The position numbers and the translations under genes are program-made. DNA of 36,676 bases, taken from the NCBI GenBank assembly GCA_018780035.1, contig JADMKE010000038.1, positions 1-36,676 on the forward strand. Direction: 5' to 3'. The notes beneath the pieces were generated by a model, which was not told the origin of the DNA, made no database searches, and was given only the letters and a program-made list of their open reading frames with translations. Every line of letters begins with the position of its first letter. Positions within the stretch are counted from its first letter, which is position 1. This document shows positions 15,667 through 23,992 of the stretch, in pieces. This DNA comes from Candidatus Sericytochromatia bacterium. Lineage in GTDB: Bacteria > Cyanobacteriota > Sericytochromatia > UBA7694.

Positions 15667-16629
15667 TTAACCCAACCCCTGATACATCCCAAAACGCGTG
15701 CGCAGGGTCAGACGCGCCTCGGGGGTGAGTGGCCCACCTTGGGCCATTAAGACGTGGGCAGTGGAGAGCATAAACCACAGGCTGTGCAGCTTGAGCAGGG
15801 GAATCATGCGGCTTTCCCAAATGGGGTCCAGGGGCCGTTCTTGGCGATACCCGGCCAGCAGACAGGGCAAAAACTTCTGTGCAAACAAACGGCGGTTGTG
15901 GGCCGACTTGACCAAGAGATAGTGAAAGAGCACCCCCGCCAAATCTTGGGCGTACCAAGCATAACAGGCATCGTCAAAGTCCAGCAGGGTAAAGCTGGCA
16001 TCGGGACGCACCAAGAGATTCAGCGGCGAGACATCGCCATGAATCAAGCCATAGTCGGCCTTGTTGCGTGGCCAGCTCTGGCTGAGCAACAGGGTCTGAT
16101 GATATTCAGCCAAGAGCTCAGCTTCTTCGGGTGCCCAATCGCAATCAGGCAGCGCATGTAAAGTCTCCCAATCGGGGCGGCGCTCTGCCGGGGGCTCCCA
16201 GTTCTCGGCGCAGAGATGCAATTTGCCAATCAAACGGCCCAGCTCAAAGATCTCCTGTAAGCCCCAGGCATTGTCGTCAAAAAAGGTCGAGGGCTGGCCT
16301 TCGGCCCAGGCAAAAGCTACTGCATAAAAAGGCTCAGCACTTTCCACCCAATGGCCTTGCAAAGACGGCAAAGGCTGGGGCAGATCGATTCCCTGGGTCT
16401 GCAAATGCACGAGCCAAGCCGATTCAGCCAAAAGCCACTCCAGGGGGCGGCGACTGGCATGGCTTATGCGCAGCACAAGTTGGGTCTGCTCCGATTGCAG
16501 GCGTTTAACAAAATTCACACTGCTATTGAGATCGCTGAGTGAAAAGGGTTCACTCAGCCAGCGGCGGGCCAATTCAGTTTCGTGGCTGGCCTGCCAGTCA
16601 GACTGGCCTGTTTTGGGCAAAGGTAACAT
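15667..16629 (-). CDS. Phosphotransferase enzyme family protein (APH fold)
   Basis: A 320-residue kinase-fold protein of the aminoglycoside phosphotransferase/homoserine kinase-like/SrkA superfamily. The catalytic loop HGDVSPLNLL (HxDxxxxN) and the metal-binding LLDFDDA are both intact, so it is probably an active small-molecule or protein kinase. The substrate is unknown; the family name does not imply antibiotic resistance. The ATG at 16629 is preferred to a TTG 24 bases upstream, with GGGAG 11-12 bases before it. Divergent from the VOC gene. Confidence 0.82.
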   Translation of the reverse strand: MLPLPKTGQSDWQASHETELARRWLSEPFSLSDLNSSVNFVKRLQSEQTQLVLRISHASRRPLEWLLAESAWLVHLQTQGIDLPQPLPSLQGHWVESAEPFYAVAFAWAEGQPSTFFDDNAWGLQEIFELGRLIGKLHLCAENWEPPAERRPDWETLHALPDCDWAPEEAELLAEYHQTLLLSQSWPRNKADYGLIHGDVSPLNLLVRPDASFTLLDFDDACYAWYAQDLAGVLFHYLLVKSAHNRRLFAQKFLPCLLAGYRQERPLDPIWESRMIPLLKLHSLWFMLSTAHVLMAQGGPLTPEARLTLRTRFGMYQGLG

Positions 16630-16668
16630 CGTGAGCGGCTCTCCCAATTGCAATTAGAGGTATTGTTT

Positions 16669-16681
16669 CAGGTTTTACCTG
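16669..16681. promoter_or_regulatory. Small palindrome between phosphotransferase and VOC genes
   Basis: CAGGTTTTACCTG is a perfect 5-bp inverted repeat with a 3-base centre, 40 bases upstream of the phosphotransferase start. It may be a repressor half-site pair. No strong promoter was found on either strand in 16630-16858. Confidence 0.25.
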
Positions 16682-16858
16682 CCGGTGGCAAGAGCAGGAA
16701 ATTGTCACGTAAAGTGTCTTTTCATTAAGTGTATTGGGCGCAGATCAAAAGTGGATTAAATTTTCTGTAAAAGTCGCTTTTTTTAGCAGGATGGGCGAGA
16801 AAGTCCGGGTATAAGAGAACAAGCAAAGAACCAATTTGAGAGCTTAAGAGGGCGGACT

Positions 16859-17326
16859 ATGTGGAAACCAGAGCATAATCATCAGATACCAACAGGTGTG
16901 GCCGATCTTTCAACCGTGATCTGTTCAGATTTGAATGCCATTCGCTTCTTTTATGGCGAATTGCTGGGGCTCGAAGAAAAGATCTGGAAAGAGAACAGCT
17001 ACAGCGTCTTTCAACTCGGTCAGACCGAAGTCATGTTTTGTCAGAACAGTACCAGCCAAAAGAGCAAAAATACAGCTTACGACTATTTGGACATTCCCTG
17101 CCAATGGTCCATTCGGGTGCCCGAGGCCCTGTTTTTGGGCGTGCTTTACCAGCTCAAAAATAGCAAAGAAAAACTTTTAACCAACAAACCCGAATGGCGG
17201 CATGGCAGCTATTGGGGGGTCACGGTCAACGATCCGGTGGGCAATCCAATTGAACTCTACACCATCCCCCAGGTCGAACCGATCGAAAAGGAATGGGAAA
17301 CCCACGCCCTCACGAGCCTGCTCTAA
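16859..17326 (+). CDS. VOC (glyoxalase/bleomycin-resistance fold) protein
   Basis: A 155-residue single-domain protein with paired beta-alpha-beta-beta-beta halves. The first has VADLSTVICSDLNAIRFFYGELLGLEE, typical of VOC proteins. The second ends with DPVGNPIELYTIPQ, whose Glu is the usual metal ligand. Such proteins include glyoxalases, dioxygenases and drug-binding proteins, and this one cannot be narrowed down. AGAGGG lies just upstream of the ATG. It is 60 bases from the downstream ABC operon. Confidence 0.8.
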   Translation: MWKPEHNHQIPTGVADLSTVICSDLNAIRFFYGELLGLEEKIWKENSYSVFQLGQTEVMFCQNSTSQKSKNTAYDYLDIPCQWSIRVPEALFLGVLYQLKNSKEKLLTNKPEWRHGSYWGVTVNDPVGNPIELYTIPQVEPIEKEWETHALTSLL

Positions 17327-17350
17327 GAGCGGATTCATCAACCAACCGAT

Positions 17351-17379
17351 TTGTCTTGGCCCCCAGCTCGGGGTACAAT
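17351..17379 (+). promoter_or_regulatory. Promoter of the ABC exporter operon, predicting a leaderless mRNA
   Basis: TTGTCT (17351-17356), a 17-base spacer and TACAAT (17374-17379). The hexamer ends 7 bases before the ATG at 17387. There is no ribosome site ahead of that ATG. Confidence 0.6.
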
Positions 17380-17386
17380 GCCAGAC

Positions 17387-18304
17387 ATGGCAACAGTTCT
17401 TGAAATATCCAATCTCTCCAAACGCTATGGCAAAGTCCAGGCCCTGCAAAGTCTCAATTTAAAAGTTGAAGCCGGCAGCACCTGGGGCATTCTTGGCCCC
17501 AATGGCAGCGGCAAAACCACCACCCTGGGGATTGTGCTGGGCGTGCTCAAAGCCACCACAGGTGATTATAGCTGGTTTGATGCAGCCCCCACGGCCCAGG
17601 CCCGGCGACGGGTCGGCACCTTACTCGAAACCCCCAATTTTTATACCTATCTCTCGGCCCAGCGCAATCTCGAAATTGTCGCGGCCATCAAAGGCCGGGG
17701 CCAAGAGCGCATCAAAGAAGTGCTGGACCTGGTTTTGCTCAGTCAGCGCTCCAAAGACGCGATCAGCACCTATTCACTGGGCATGCGCCAGCGCTTGGCT
17801 CTGGCCTCGGCCCTGCTCTCCGACCCGGAAGTGCTGGTGCTCGACGAGCCCACCAATGGGCTTGATCCCCAGGGCATCGCCGATGTGCGTGCAGTTATTC
17901 AGCGCACAGCCCAAACAGGCAAAACAATCATTATGGCCAGCCATATTCTCGACGAAGTCGAAAAAGTCTGTACCCACGTGGCTGTGCTCAAACAGGGCAA
18001 ACGCCTTGCAGCAGGCTCGCTCAGCGAGGTGCTCACCTCTGGGCCGCTCTTGCAGATTTCGGGTGGCGAGCTTTCGACCTTAAAACAAATGGCTGAGCAA
18101 TGTCCTGGGGTCAAACAGGTCCGCGAGAATGGCGACAAACTCGAACTCAACCTCGAAAACGAAAAAACCCCATCAGAGATCAACCGCTGGTTTATGGAGC
18201 AGGGTGTGGCCCTGAGCCATTTGGCGATCTACAAACCCAATCTCGAAAGTGGCTTTTTGGCCCTGATACGGGAGGAGAAACAAGATGCGCCTGCTGATCA
18301 TTGA
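17387..18304 (+). CDS. ABC transporter ATP-binding protein
   Basis: A 305-residue ATPase. Walker A is GPNGSGKT (37-44), the signature is degenerate (YSLGMRQRLALASAL), Walker B is VLVLDEPTNGLD and the H-loop is ASH. The C-terminal extension of about 90 residues is common in exporters of the CcmA/DrrA/NatA type. The start at 17387 is chosen because an earlier ATG at 17378 would overlap the promoter -10. It overlaps the permease gene by 20 bases, so the two form an export system. Substrate unknown. Confidence 0.92.
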   Translation: MATVLEISNLSKRYGKVQALQSLNLKVEAGSTWGILGPNGSGKTTTLGIVLGVLKATTGDYSWFDAAPTAQARRRVGTLLETPNFYTYLSAQRNLEIVAAIKGRGQERIKEVLDLVLLSQRSKDAISTYSLGMRQRLALASALLSDPEVLVLDEPTNGLDPQGIADVRAVIQRTAQTGKTIIMASHILDEVEKVCTHVAVLKQGKRLAAGSLSEVLTSGPLLQISGGELSTLKQMAEQCPGVKQVRENGDKLELNLENEKTPSEINRWFMEQGVALSHLAIYKPNLESGFLALIREEKQDAPADH

Positions 18305-19058
18305 GCTGAGAAAAGTCATTTGGTACCGCGCCTTCTGGATTTCGTCTTTTGGCTATCTCCTGCTGATGCCACTGCTGTTTATGAGCCTGGCCAATTTTAA
18401 TATCCAGGTCTCAGGCGGCACCAGTCTGGGTCTCAATCTCTATCTCTTTCCCCAGGTCTGGCAAAACGTGACGTATATGGCCACCTGGTTCAATTTGCTG
18501 CTCTATTTTTTCGTGATTCTCTTGGTCACCAACGAGTTTCAGTTTCGCACCCTGCGGCAGAATATTATCGACGGGATGAGCCGCGAAGAGGTCTTGATTG
18601 GCAAATTGCTGCTTTTACTCTTGTTCACAGTTGTTTCCACCCTCTTGGTGGCAGCTGTGGGGCTGGGCTGTGGCTTGGCCTACGGCGAAGGAGTCACCTG
18701 GGCCACCGCCACTGAAAAAATTCACTTTCTCGGGATCTTTTTCCTGCAGTGTTATGCCACCTTGGTTTTTGCCCTGTTTTTGAGCCTGGTTGTGCAAAAA
18801 CAAGGGCTGACCATTATTGCCTACCTCTTTTATTCAATGGTGGTCGAAAATGTGCTGCGCTTTAAGCTCCTGCCACAGGGTTGGGGCGATTACCTGCCAA
18901 TGAAGATCATCTCCGATCTGATTCCCAATCCCCTGCCCTCCCTGCTCGGCATGGGGGTCGCCAAAGACCCAGAATGGATCTCGGTCTTTTTGACCCTGGG
19001 ATATATTGCCCTGTTTTCGCTGGCTTCTTGGGGTTGGCTGCGCTGGCGGGATCTGTGA
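18285..19058 (+). CDS. ABC-2 type transporter permease
   Basis: A 257-residue membrane protein with about six hydrophobic helices. Between the second and third is NEFQFRTLRQNIIDGMSREEVLIGKLL, the cytoplasmic coupling segment typical of ABC-2 permeases such as NatB/EcsB-like proteins. A strong GGAGGAG site lies inside the ATPase gene just upstream. It is the membrane partner of that ATPase. Its TGA is followed immediately by the GTG start of the methyltransferase gene. Confidence 0.88.
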   Translation: MRLLIIELRKVIWYRAFWISSFGYLLLMPLLFMSLANFNIQVSGGTSLGLNLYLFPQVWQNVTYMATWFNLLLYFFVILLVTNEFQFRTLRQNIIDGMSREEVLIGKLLLLLLFTVVSTLLVAAVGLGCGLAYGEGVTWATATEKIHFLGIFFLQCYATLVFALFLSLVVQKQGLTIIAYLFYSMVVENVLRFKLLPQGWGDYLPMKIISDLIPNPLPSLLGMGVAKDPEWISVFLTLGYIALFSLASWGWLRWRDL

Positions 19059-20072
19059 GTGTTTGACGACTCTCAACTTGCGGAAGATCTGCGCAGTGCT
19101 TTGGAGCGGCGCGCGGCACTTTTCGCTGCTTTGGCCGCCGAGAACACCAATGCCTATCGTCTTTTTCATGGCAGCAACGAAGGCTGTCCGGGTCTGACCG
19201 TGGATCGCTACGGCCCCCAATTGCTGATTCAAAGCTTTCATACCCCCCTCAGCCCTGACGATCTCGCCACGATTGAAGCCATCAGCAGCAGCCATTTTCA
19301 GCCTTCAGAAGTGGTTTACAACGACCGCAGTGCCCCCCATTCGCGCCGCAAAGACACAGACGTGGTCAGTGCACACACCCTTCTCTGCCAAGAACTGAAC
19401 CTGAATTACGCGGTCATGGGCAAACATGCAGGCCAGGATCCCCTGCTCTTTCTCGATCTGCGGGTCGGGCGGCGCTACGTCCTGGCCCAAGCAGCGGGGT
19501 GTTCAGTGCTCAATCTCTGCGCCTATAGCTGTGGCCTGGGGCTTGCAGCCATGCAAGGGGGGGCCAGCGAAGTCTGGAATGTGGACTTTAGCAGCCGCTA
19601 TCTCGAAATCGGCCGGGAAAACGCCCGACTCAACCGCTTGGAAAATCCCCAGCACCATTTTTTGCAAAGTGACTTTTTTACCGCCGTCAAACAATGGGCG
19701 GGCCTGCCCGTGGCCTTTCGCCGGGGCAAAGGAATTGAAAGTCGCAGCTACCCCAAACTGGCCCCCCGCCAATTTGATCTGGTCTGTTTGGACCCTCCGC
19801 GTTGGTCCAAAAGCCCCTTTGGCACCATTGATCTGATTCGCGATTACCAGAGCGTGTTTAAACCCGCTCTTTTGGCCACCCGCCCCGGTGGCCGTCTGCT
19901 CTGCACCAATAACGTCGCCGAAGTCCAGCGCGAGGCCTGGGCCGAGAGCCTGATGCGCTGCGCCAGTAAAGCTGGGCGAGAGATTCAATCTCTGCAATGG
20001 CTGGAGCCCGAAGCAGATTTCCCTTCGCGAGACGGGCAGCACCCCCTCAAAATTGCTGTTTTGCAGGTCTGA
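19059..20072 (+). CDS. RlmI-like class I SAM-dependent rRNA methyltransferase, lacking a PUA domain
   Basis: A 337-residue protein. RLFHGSNEGCPGLTVDRYG matches the region after the PUA domain in RlmI/YccW proteins, which methylate C5 of a cytosine in 23S rRNA. The SAM site is VLNLCAYSCGLGLAA and motif IV is LDPPRWSKS. It is shorter than RlmI (about 396) because the N-terminal PUA domain is missing; only about 30 helical residues precede the conserved core. The start is GTG directly after the permease stop, suggesting coupling. Specific target inferred from family only. Confidence 0.8.
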   Translation: MFDDSQLAEDLRSALERRAALFAALAAENTNAYRLFHGSNEGCPGLTVDRYGPQLLIQSFHTPLSPDDLATIEAISSSHFQPSEVVYNDRSAPHSRRKDTDVVSAHTLLCQELNLNYAVMGKHAGQDPLLFLDLRVGRRYVLAQAAGCSVLNLCAYSCGLGLAAMQGGASEVWNVDFSSRYLEIGRENARLNRLENPQHHFLQSDFFTAVKQWAGLPVAFRRGKGIESRSYPKLAPRQFDLVCLDPPRWSKSPFGTIDLIRDYQSVFKPALLATRPGGRLLCTNNVAEVQREAWAESLMRCASKAGREIQSLQWLEPEADFPSRDGQHPLKIAVLQV

Positions 20073-20075
20073 GCG

Positions 20076-20426
20076 ATGTGGCGCTGTATCCAATGTGGCG
20101 AAAAAAACGAAGGTGCTTACAAGAGCTGCTGGCAATGTGAAGCGCACAAAGATGGCAGACCCAAGCCCAAAGTACAAGCAGATGCGCAGTTAGAATTAAA
20201 ATCTGATCACGCCGAGATCGAAACGCTTAAAACCAGTCTAAGAGAGCGTTTTATTTGCCGTTGCTGTGGCCAGAAGAATGCAGAATGGCAAGACAGGCCC
20301 CAACTGGGGGTGATTTCAGCTTCCTGCAGCACTTGCAGCTACACAGAGTTTTACCAAAGTGAGATTCTGCTGCGCCAGGGTGAAGCCGCTCTGGATCTGC
20401 TCTTTGGCCCCCGCGTGGTATACTGA
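20076..20426 (+). CDS. Double zinc-ribbon protein of unknown function
   Basis: A 116-residue protein with two zinc-binding modules. The N-terminal one (WRCIQCGEKNEGAYKSCWQC) looks like a RanBP2-type finger (W.C..C...N.....C..C). The C-terminal one has CRCC near 62-65 and a second CSTC pair near 89-92, as in nucleic-acid or translation-related ribbons. A charged linker joins them. It begins 4 bases after the methyltransferase gene, so a role with RNA or ribosomes is plausible but unproven. Confidence 0.75.
   Translation: MWRCIQCGEKNEGAYKSCWQCEAHKDGRPKPKVQADAQLELKSDHAEIETLKTSLRERFICRCCGQKNAEWQDRPQLGVISASCSTCSYTEFYQSEILLRQGEAALDLLFGPRVVY
20416..20424 (+). promoter_or_regulatory. Extended -10 promoter upstream of the E1-beta-like gene
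   Basis: TGGTATACT is an extended -10 (TGn plus TATACT, 20419-20424) overlapping the stop of the zinc-ribbon gene. It gives a leader of about 25 bases that includes GGAGG. No -35 of note. Confidence 0.4.
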
Positions 20427-20455
20427 GCGCACCTTGAAGTGGAGGTTTCAGACCG

Positions 20456-21808
20456 ATGAAAATCAAAGACGCAGTGCGTTTGGCGCTTTTACATTGCCAC
20501 CGTCAGGGCTGGCTGACCTCGGGGGTTTGGGGTCAAGACAATGAAGGTGTGGGCCCCGGCGCCAAAGGCGGCGTACTGGCTGAAACCCAAGGCCTGCCCT
20601 TCGCCCACAACACGATACTCAACGAGCGCTCTGCAGCCTGGATTCCCTACTCTGCCGCGTTTTTGCGCCAGCCCGCTGTGGGTGTGATGCAGTTTGCCGA
20701 TTACCAGCACAATACCTACGATATTATGAAAATGATCGGCGAAACTTGCTGGGCCAGTGGGGGGCGTGTGCCCATGCCGCTGGTCATCATGACCGCTTAC
20801 GGCGCCCTGAGTGGCAAAGGCGCCCTCTACCACTCCCAGACCGTTGAAAACGAAATGGTCGGCCTGCCCGGCTGGAAAGTGGTCTCGGTCTCCAACCCTT
20901 ACGATGCCGCCACCCTGCTCGTGGCCGCGATCAAAGACCCGAATCCTGTGCACTTTATGTATCCCCGTGCCCATGCCGGTTTTCCCACCGATTCGGCCAC
21001 AACCCAAGGTTTGGCCCACCTGGAATTACCGGGTTTTGCACTTTTGCCGGGCGAAAAAGAACTGCTCGAAAGCCCCTCGACCTTGGCCGGCAACCCCAAC
21101 GCCCGAACCCAGTGGCTGGCGTATACCACTGCACCGATGGACCAGCGTGACGGCAGTTGGGTTCAGGCCTGGCCAGAAGGTCTGGTCATTCCCGAAGACA
21201 GTTTGGGCACTGCCCGCCTGATTCGCGACGGGGATCAGGGCGTGATCTTCTCCCATGGCCGCTTGATGCCCATGGCCTGGAAAGCAGCCCAAGGCCTGAG
21301 CTTTTTGACGGGCCAAGACATTGCCGTGATGGATTTGCGCACACTCAAACCCGCACCATTGGCAGACATGCAGCCCCTGATCGAAAAAAGCCGGGGCCGA
21401 ATCCTGCTCCTCAACGAAGCCACCGCCGCCAATAATTGGATGCACAGCCTCGCTCATGAGATCACTCAGCAATTCGGCTGGCAATTTGAGGCCTATCCCC
21501 AGGTACTCAGCGCGCAAGACTCCCCTGTGGGCCAGTCTTTGGCGATTGAACAGCAGATTGTGCCCCAAATTGAAGACGTGTTTGTCAGGCTCTGTGAATT
21601 TTTCAGACCCGAAACCCTGATTCGCGTAGGTGAACGGGTCGGGGTGCCACTGGCGCTTGATGGCGAAAAACAGTGGTTTGAGACCGCAACGCTCAAGACC
21701 CTGGCCACAGCCGCGCTGAAATACGCAGAGCAGCACGACCCGGTTTATACCACGGGTATTAACCCTGTCCGTCCGCCCGCAAAAGCCCCCGCCAAAACAC
21801 ATGTTTAA
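20456..21808 (+). CDS. E1-beta-like (transketolase-type) 2-oxoacid dehydrogenase protein, extended
   Basis: A 450-residue protein of the pyruvate/2-oxoacid dehydrogenase E1 beta family. NTILNERSAAW corresponds to the segment holding the TPP-activating Glu, VGVMQFADY to 'VEIQFADF', and YHSQTVENEMVGLPGWKVVSVSNPYDAATLLVAAIKDPNPVHF to the 'QHSQ...PG.KVV.PS.P.DA.GLL..AI.D.NPV.F' core. The C-terminal transketolase-C domain follows (GVIFSHGRLMPMAWKAAQGL). It is about 110 residues longer than usual E1 beta; extra sequence lies between the two domains (roughly 185-260) and at the Pro/Ala/Lys-rich C-terminus. No E1-alpha or E2 gene is nearby. It may work with a distant partner or have a different substrate. 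Confidence 0.8.
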   Translation: MKIKDAVRLALLHCHRQGWLTSGVWGQDNEGVGPGAKGGVLAETQGLPFAHNTILNERSAAWIPYSAAFLRQPAVGVMQFADYQHNTYDIMKMIGETCWASGGRVPMPLVIMTAYGALSGKGALYHSQTVENEMVGLPGWKVVSVSNPYDAATLLVAAIKDPNPVHFMYPRAHAGFPTDSATTQGLAHLELPGFALLPGEKELLESPSTLAGNPNARTQWLAYTTAPMDQRDGSWVQAWPEGLVIPEDSLGTARLIRDGDQGVIFSHGRLMPMAWKAAQGLSFLTGQDIAVMDLRTLKPAPLADMQPLIEKSRGRILLLNEATAANNWMHSLAHEITQQFGWQFEAYPQVLSAQDSPVGQSLAIEQQIVPQIEDVFVRLCEFFRPETLIRVGERVGVPLALDGEKQWFETATLKTLATAALKYAEQHDPVYTTGINPVRPPAKAPAKTHV

Positions 21809-21820
21809 GGAGTTCTCTTT

Positions 21821-22606
21821 ATGGAATTAAAGAATCATTTTGTCAAACTGGAAATTCAGGAAAAAGTCGCTGTGGTGACCCTCGACCACCCGCCGGTGAA
21901 TTCACTCAGCCCAGCTGTGGTGGATGAATTGGACGAAGTGCTGCGCCACCTCGAAGCCAAAGATGAAATCTTGGCTGTGGTTGTGACCGGTGCTGGCCCC
22001 AAAATCTTTGTCGCCGGCGCGGATATCAAAGCGATGGCGGGCATGACACCGGCTGAAGCTGAAAAATTGGCCGAGACCGGCCAGCGTGCCCTCAATCGCT
22101 TGGCAGATATGAAAAAGCTCACGATCTGCGCAATCAACGGCTTGGCCCTGGGCGGCGGTCTGGAATTGGCCATGGCCTGTGACCTGCGCCTCTGTGCTGA
22201 ACATGCCAAAATGGGACAACCCGAGATCAATCTGGGGATTATTCCCGGTTTTGGCGGCACCCAGCGCCTGCCCCGCATTATTGGCAGCGCTCGGGCCCTG
22301 GAAATGCTGCTGAGTGGCGACCCGATTGATGCCGCCACCGCTTTTGCCTGGGGCCTGGTCAACCATGTCACCCCAGCCGAAGAGTTGCTGCCCAAAGCCC
22401 TGGGATTGGCCAAAAATGTGGCCACCAAAGCCCCTGTGGCCTCGCGTTTGATTCACGACAGCGTGGCCGAAGGCCTGACCAAAACCATCAACCAAGGTCT
22501 GCGCCTGGAAATTCAAAACTTTCACAAGGTCTTTGCCACCGAAGACAAAAGCGAAGGCATCAGCGCGTTTATCGAAAAACGGGCGGCCAATTGGAAGGGC
22601 TGCTAA
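21821..22606 (+). CDS. Enoyl-CoA hydratase/isomerase
   Basis: A 261-residue crotonase-fold enzyme. AGADIKAM and GLALGGGLELAMACD build the oxyanion hole. Both catalytic glutamates are present (Glu115 in GGGLE, Glu135 in QPEINLG), so true hydratase activity on 2-enoyl-CoA is likely, as in beta-oxidation or branched-chain catabolism. An AAGGAG site overlaps the stop of the E1-beta-like gene 12 bases upstream, so the two are one operon. That supports a shared role in acyl-CoA or 2-oxoacid breakdown. Confidence 0.93.
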   Translation: MELKNHFVKLEIQEKVAVVTLDHPPVNSLSPAVVDELDEVLRHLEAKDEILAVVVTGAGPKIFVAGADIKAMAGMTPAEAEKLAETGQRALNRLADMKKLTICAINGLALGGGLELAMACDLRLCAEHAKMGQPEINLGIIPGFGGTQRLPRIIGSARALEMLLSGDPIDAATAFAWGLVNHVTPAEELLPKALGLAKNVATKAPVASRLIHDSVAEGLTKTINQGLRLEIQNFHKVFATEDKSEGISAFIEKRAANWKGC

Positions 22607-22657
22607 ACACATTGCAGAGCAAACGGAGTGGGTTGGGCACTGGCCTGACAAGCCCCG

Positions 22658-23890
22658 ATGTGGCTTGATCTGGGTCCGCTCAAGCGCAATCCCAATTTTC
22701 TCCTGCTTTATACTGGGCAATTTGTCTCCACCCTGGGAACGATGACGGCCTATGTGGCCTTGCCCTATCAGGTCTATCAGCTAACGCATTCGCCGCTCTT
22801 GGTAGGGCTTTTGGGTGGCGTGCAGCTCATTCCCGTCTTGCTGTTTGGCCTCTTGGGCGGTGCCTTGGCTGATGCCTTGGATCGCAAACGCCTGCTGGCT
22901 CTGTCTGAAGCAGTTATGGCTTTGGGTGCACTGGGATTGGTCTTCAATGCTCTCAGCCCAACTCCCAGTGTGGGTATGATTTTTGCCTTGGCCTTTGTCA
23001 CCCAAGCCGCCAGCGCCCTGCATCGCCCCACCCTCGAAGCACTCAAACAAAGTCTGGTCTCTCCCGATGAATACCCTGCCATGGGTTCACTTTCGGCCTT
23101 TCAGGGCAGTTTTTGTGCCATTATGGGCCCAGCCCTGGGTGGGGTGATGATGTCGCAATGGGGAACGGCCAGCGTCTTTGGTTTCGATCTGCTGACCTAT
23201 CTGGTGGGGCTGGGCTGTATTCTGGCCCTGCGTCTGCCCCTCAGCGCTGCTCCCACAGAAGCAGTCTCTCTGCAGAGCATTCGCGAGGGATTAAATTTTG
23301 CCTGGGCCCGCCCAGCCCTGATCGGCACGTATATTGTGGATATTGTCGCGATGCTCTTTGCCTTTCCCACGGCCCTCTATCCTGCTATGGCCAAAGCCTG
23401 GGGCGGAGCACCAGCGGCAGGTCTGCTCTATTCCGCCATGGCCGTCGGCAGCCTGGGCATTTCACTCTTTTCAGGGCGCTTAAACCGCATTCGCCGCCGG
23501 GGGGCTGGTGTGATTGTGGGGGCCAGTCTCTGGGGGCTGGCGATCATCGCATTGGGTTTTGCGCCAGGACTTTGGTGGGCCTTTGCACTTTTGGTATTGG
23601 CTGGGGGCGCAGACATGATCTCAGGGCTGTATCGCGGCGTGATCTGGAACGAAAGTATTCCCAACTCCATGCGCGGACGCTTAGCAGGAATCGAGATGAT
23701 CAGCTATTTATCGGGGCCGCTGCTGGGAAATTTGCGTGCCGGTTGGATGGCCGAGCAAATGGGACTGTCTCTGGCCATCTGGAGTGGTGGGGTGATCTGC
23801 ACCCTGGCTGTCTTGAGCTGTATTTGGCTCTTGCCGGCCTTTTGGCACTATCGGCCTGAGCCAGTAGAAACGGCCTCAAATTCTGCCTAA
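22658..23890 (+). CDS. EntS-like MFS exporter
   Basis: A 410-residue membrane protein with about 12 helices. The N-terminus PNFLLLYTGQFVSTLGTMTAYVALPYQVYQLTHSPLLVGLLG matches the enterobactin-exporter (EntS/MefA-like) branch, and GGALADALDRKRLL is MFS motif A. Substrate unknown; no siderophore genes are nearby. No ribosome site precedes the ATG. It starts 51 bases after the enoyl-CoA hydratase gene, so it may be cotranscribed. Confidence 0.87.
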   Translation: MWLDLGPLKRNPNFLLLYTGQFVSTLGTMTAYVALPYQVYQLTHSPLLVGLLGGVQLIPVLLFGLLGGALADALDRKRLLALSEAVMALGALGLVFNALSPTPSVGMIFALAFVTQAASALHRPTLEALKQSLVSPDEYPAMGSLSAFQGSFCAIMGPALGGVMMSQWGTASVFGFDLLTYLVGLGCILALRLPLSAAPTEAVSLQSIREGLNFAWARPALIGTYIVDIVAMLFAFPTALYPAMAKAWGGAPAAGLLYSAMAVGSLGISLFSGRLNRIRRRGAGVIVGASLWGLAIIALGFAPGLWWAFALLVLAGGADMISGLYRGVIWNESIPNSMRGRLAGIEMISYLSGPLLGNLRAGWMAEQMGLSLAIWSGGVICTLAVLSCIWLLPAFWHYRPEPVETASNSA

Positions 23891-23909
23891 AACCGCCAGA
23901 AAAGGGATC

Positions 23910-23938
23910 TTGACAAGCACTGCAACTCGCTGCATGCT
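23910..23938 (+). promoter_or_regulatory. Candidate promoter of the repeat-helix protein gene
   Basis: A consensus TTGACA (23910-23915), a 17-base spacer and a poor -10, CATGCT (23933-23938). The weak -10 suggests an activator or a different real -10. Confidence 0.4.
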
Positions 23939-23992
23939 ACTGATGCCACTTGCAAAAGTGGCTAATTGCCCCTCTCTGAAAGGAATACGATC

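Noticed and set aside
15667..16629. Aminoglycoside resistance gene
   Set aside because: The APH fold includes many metabolic kinases, and nothing in the sequence or neighbours points to an antibiotic substrate.
16630..16858. Promoters for the phosphotransferase and VOC genes
   Set aside because: Several partial boxes exist (for example TTGTCA with TTAAGT at 17 bases, and TATAAG near 16811), but none has both a good -10 and a good -35 in a sensible place, so none is called.
23113..23859. A 248-codon frame within the EntS-like MFS gene
   Set aside because: Same strand, different frame from a convincing 12-helix transporter; the translation has no hydrophobic pattern or domain.
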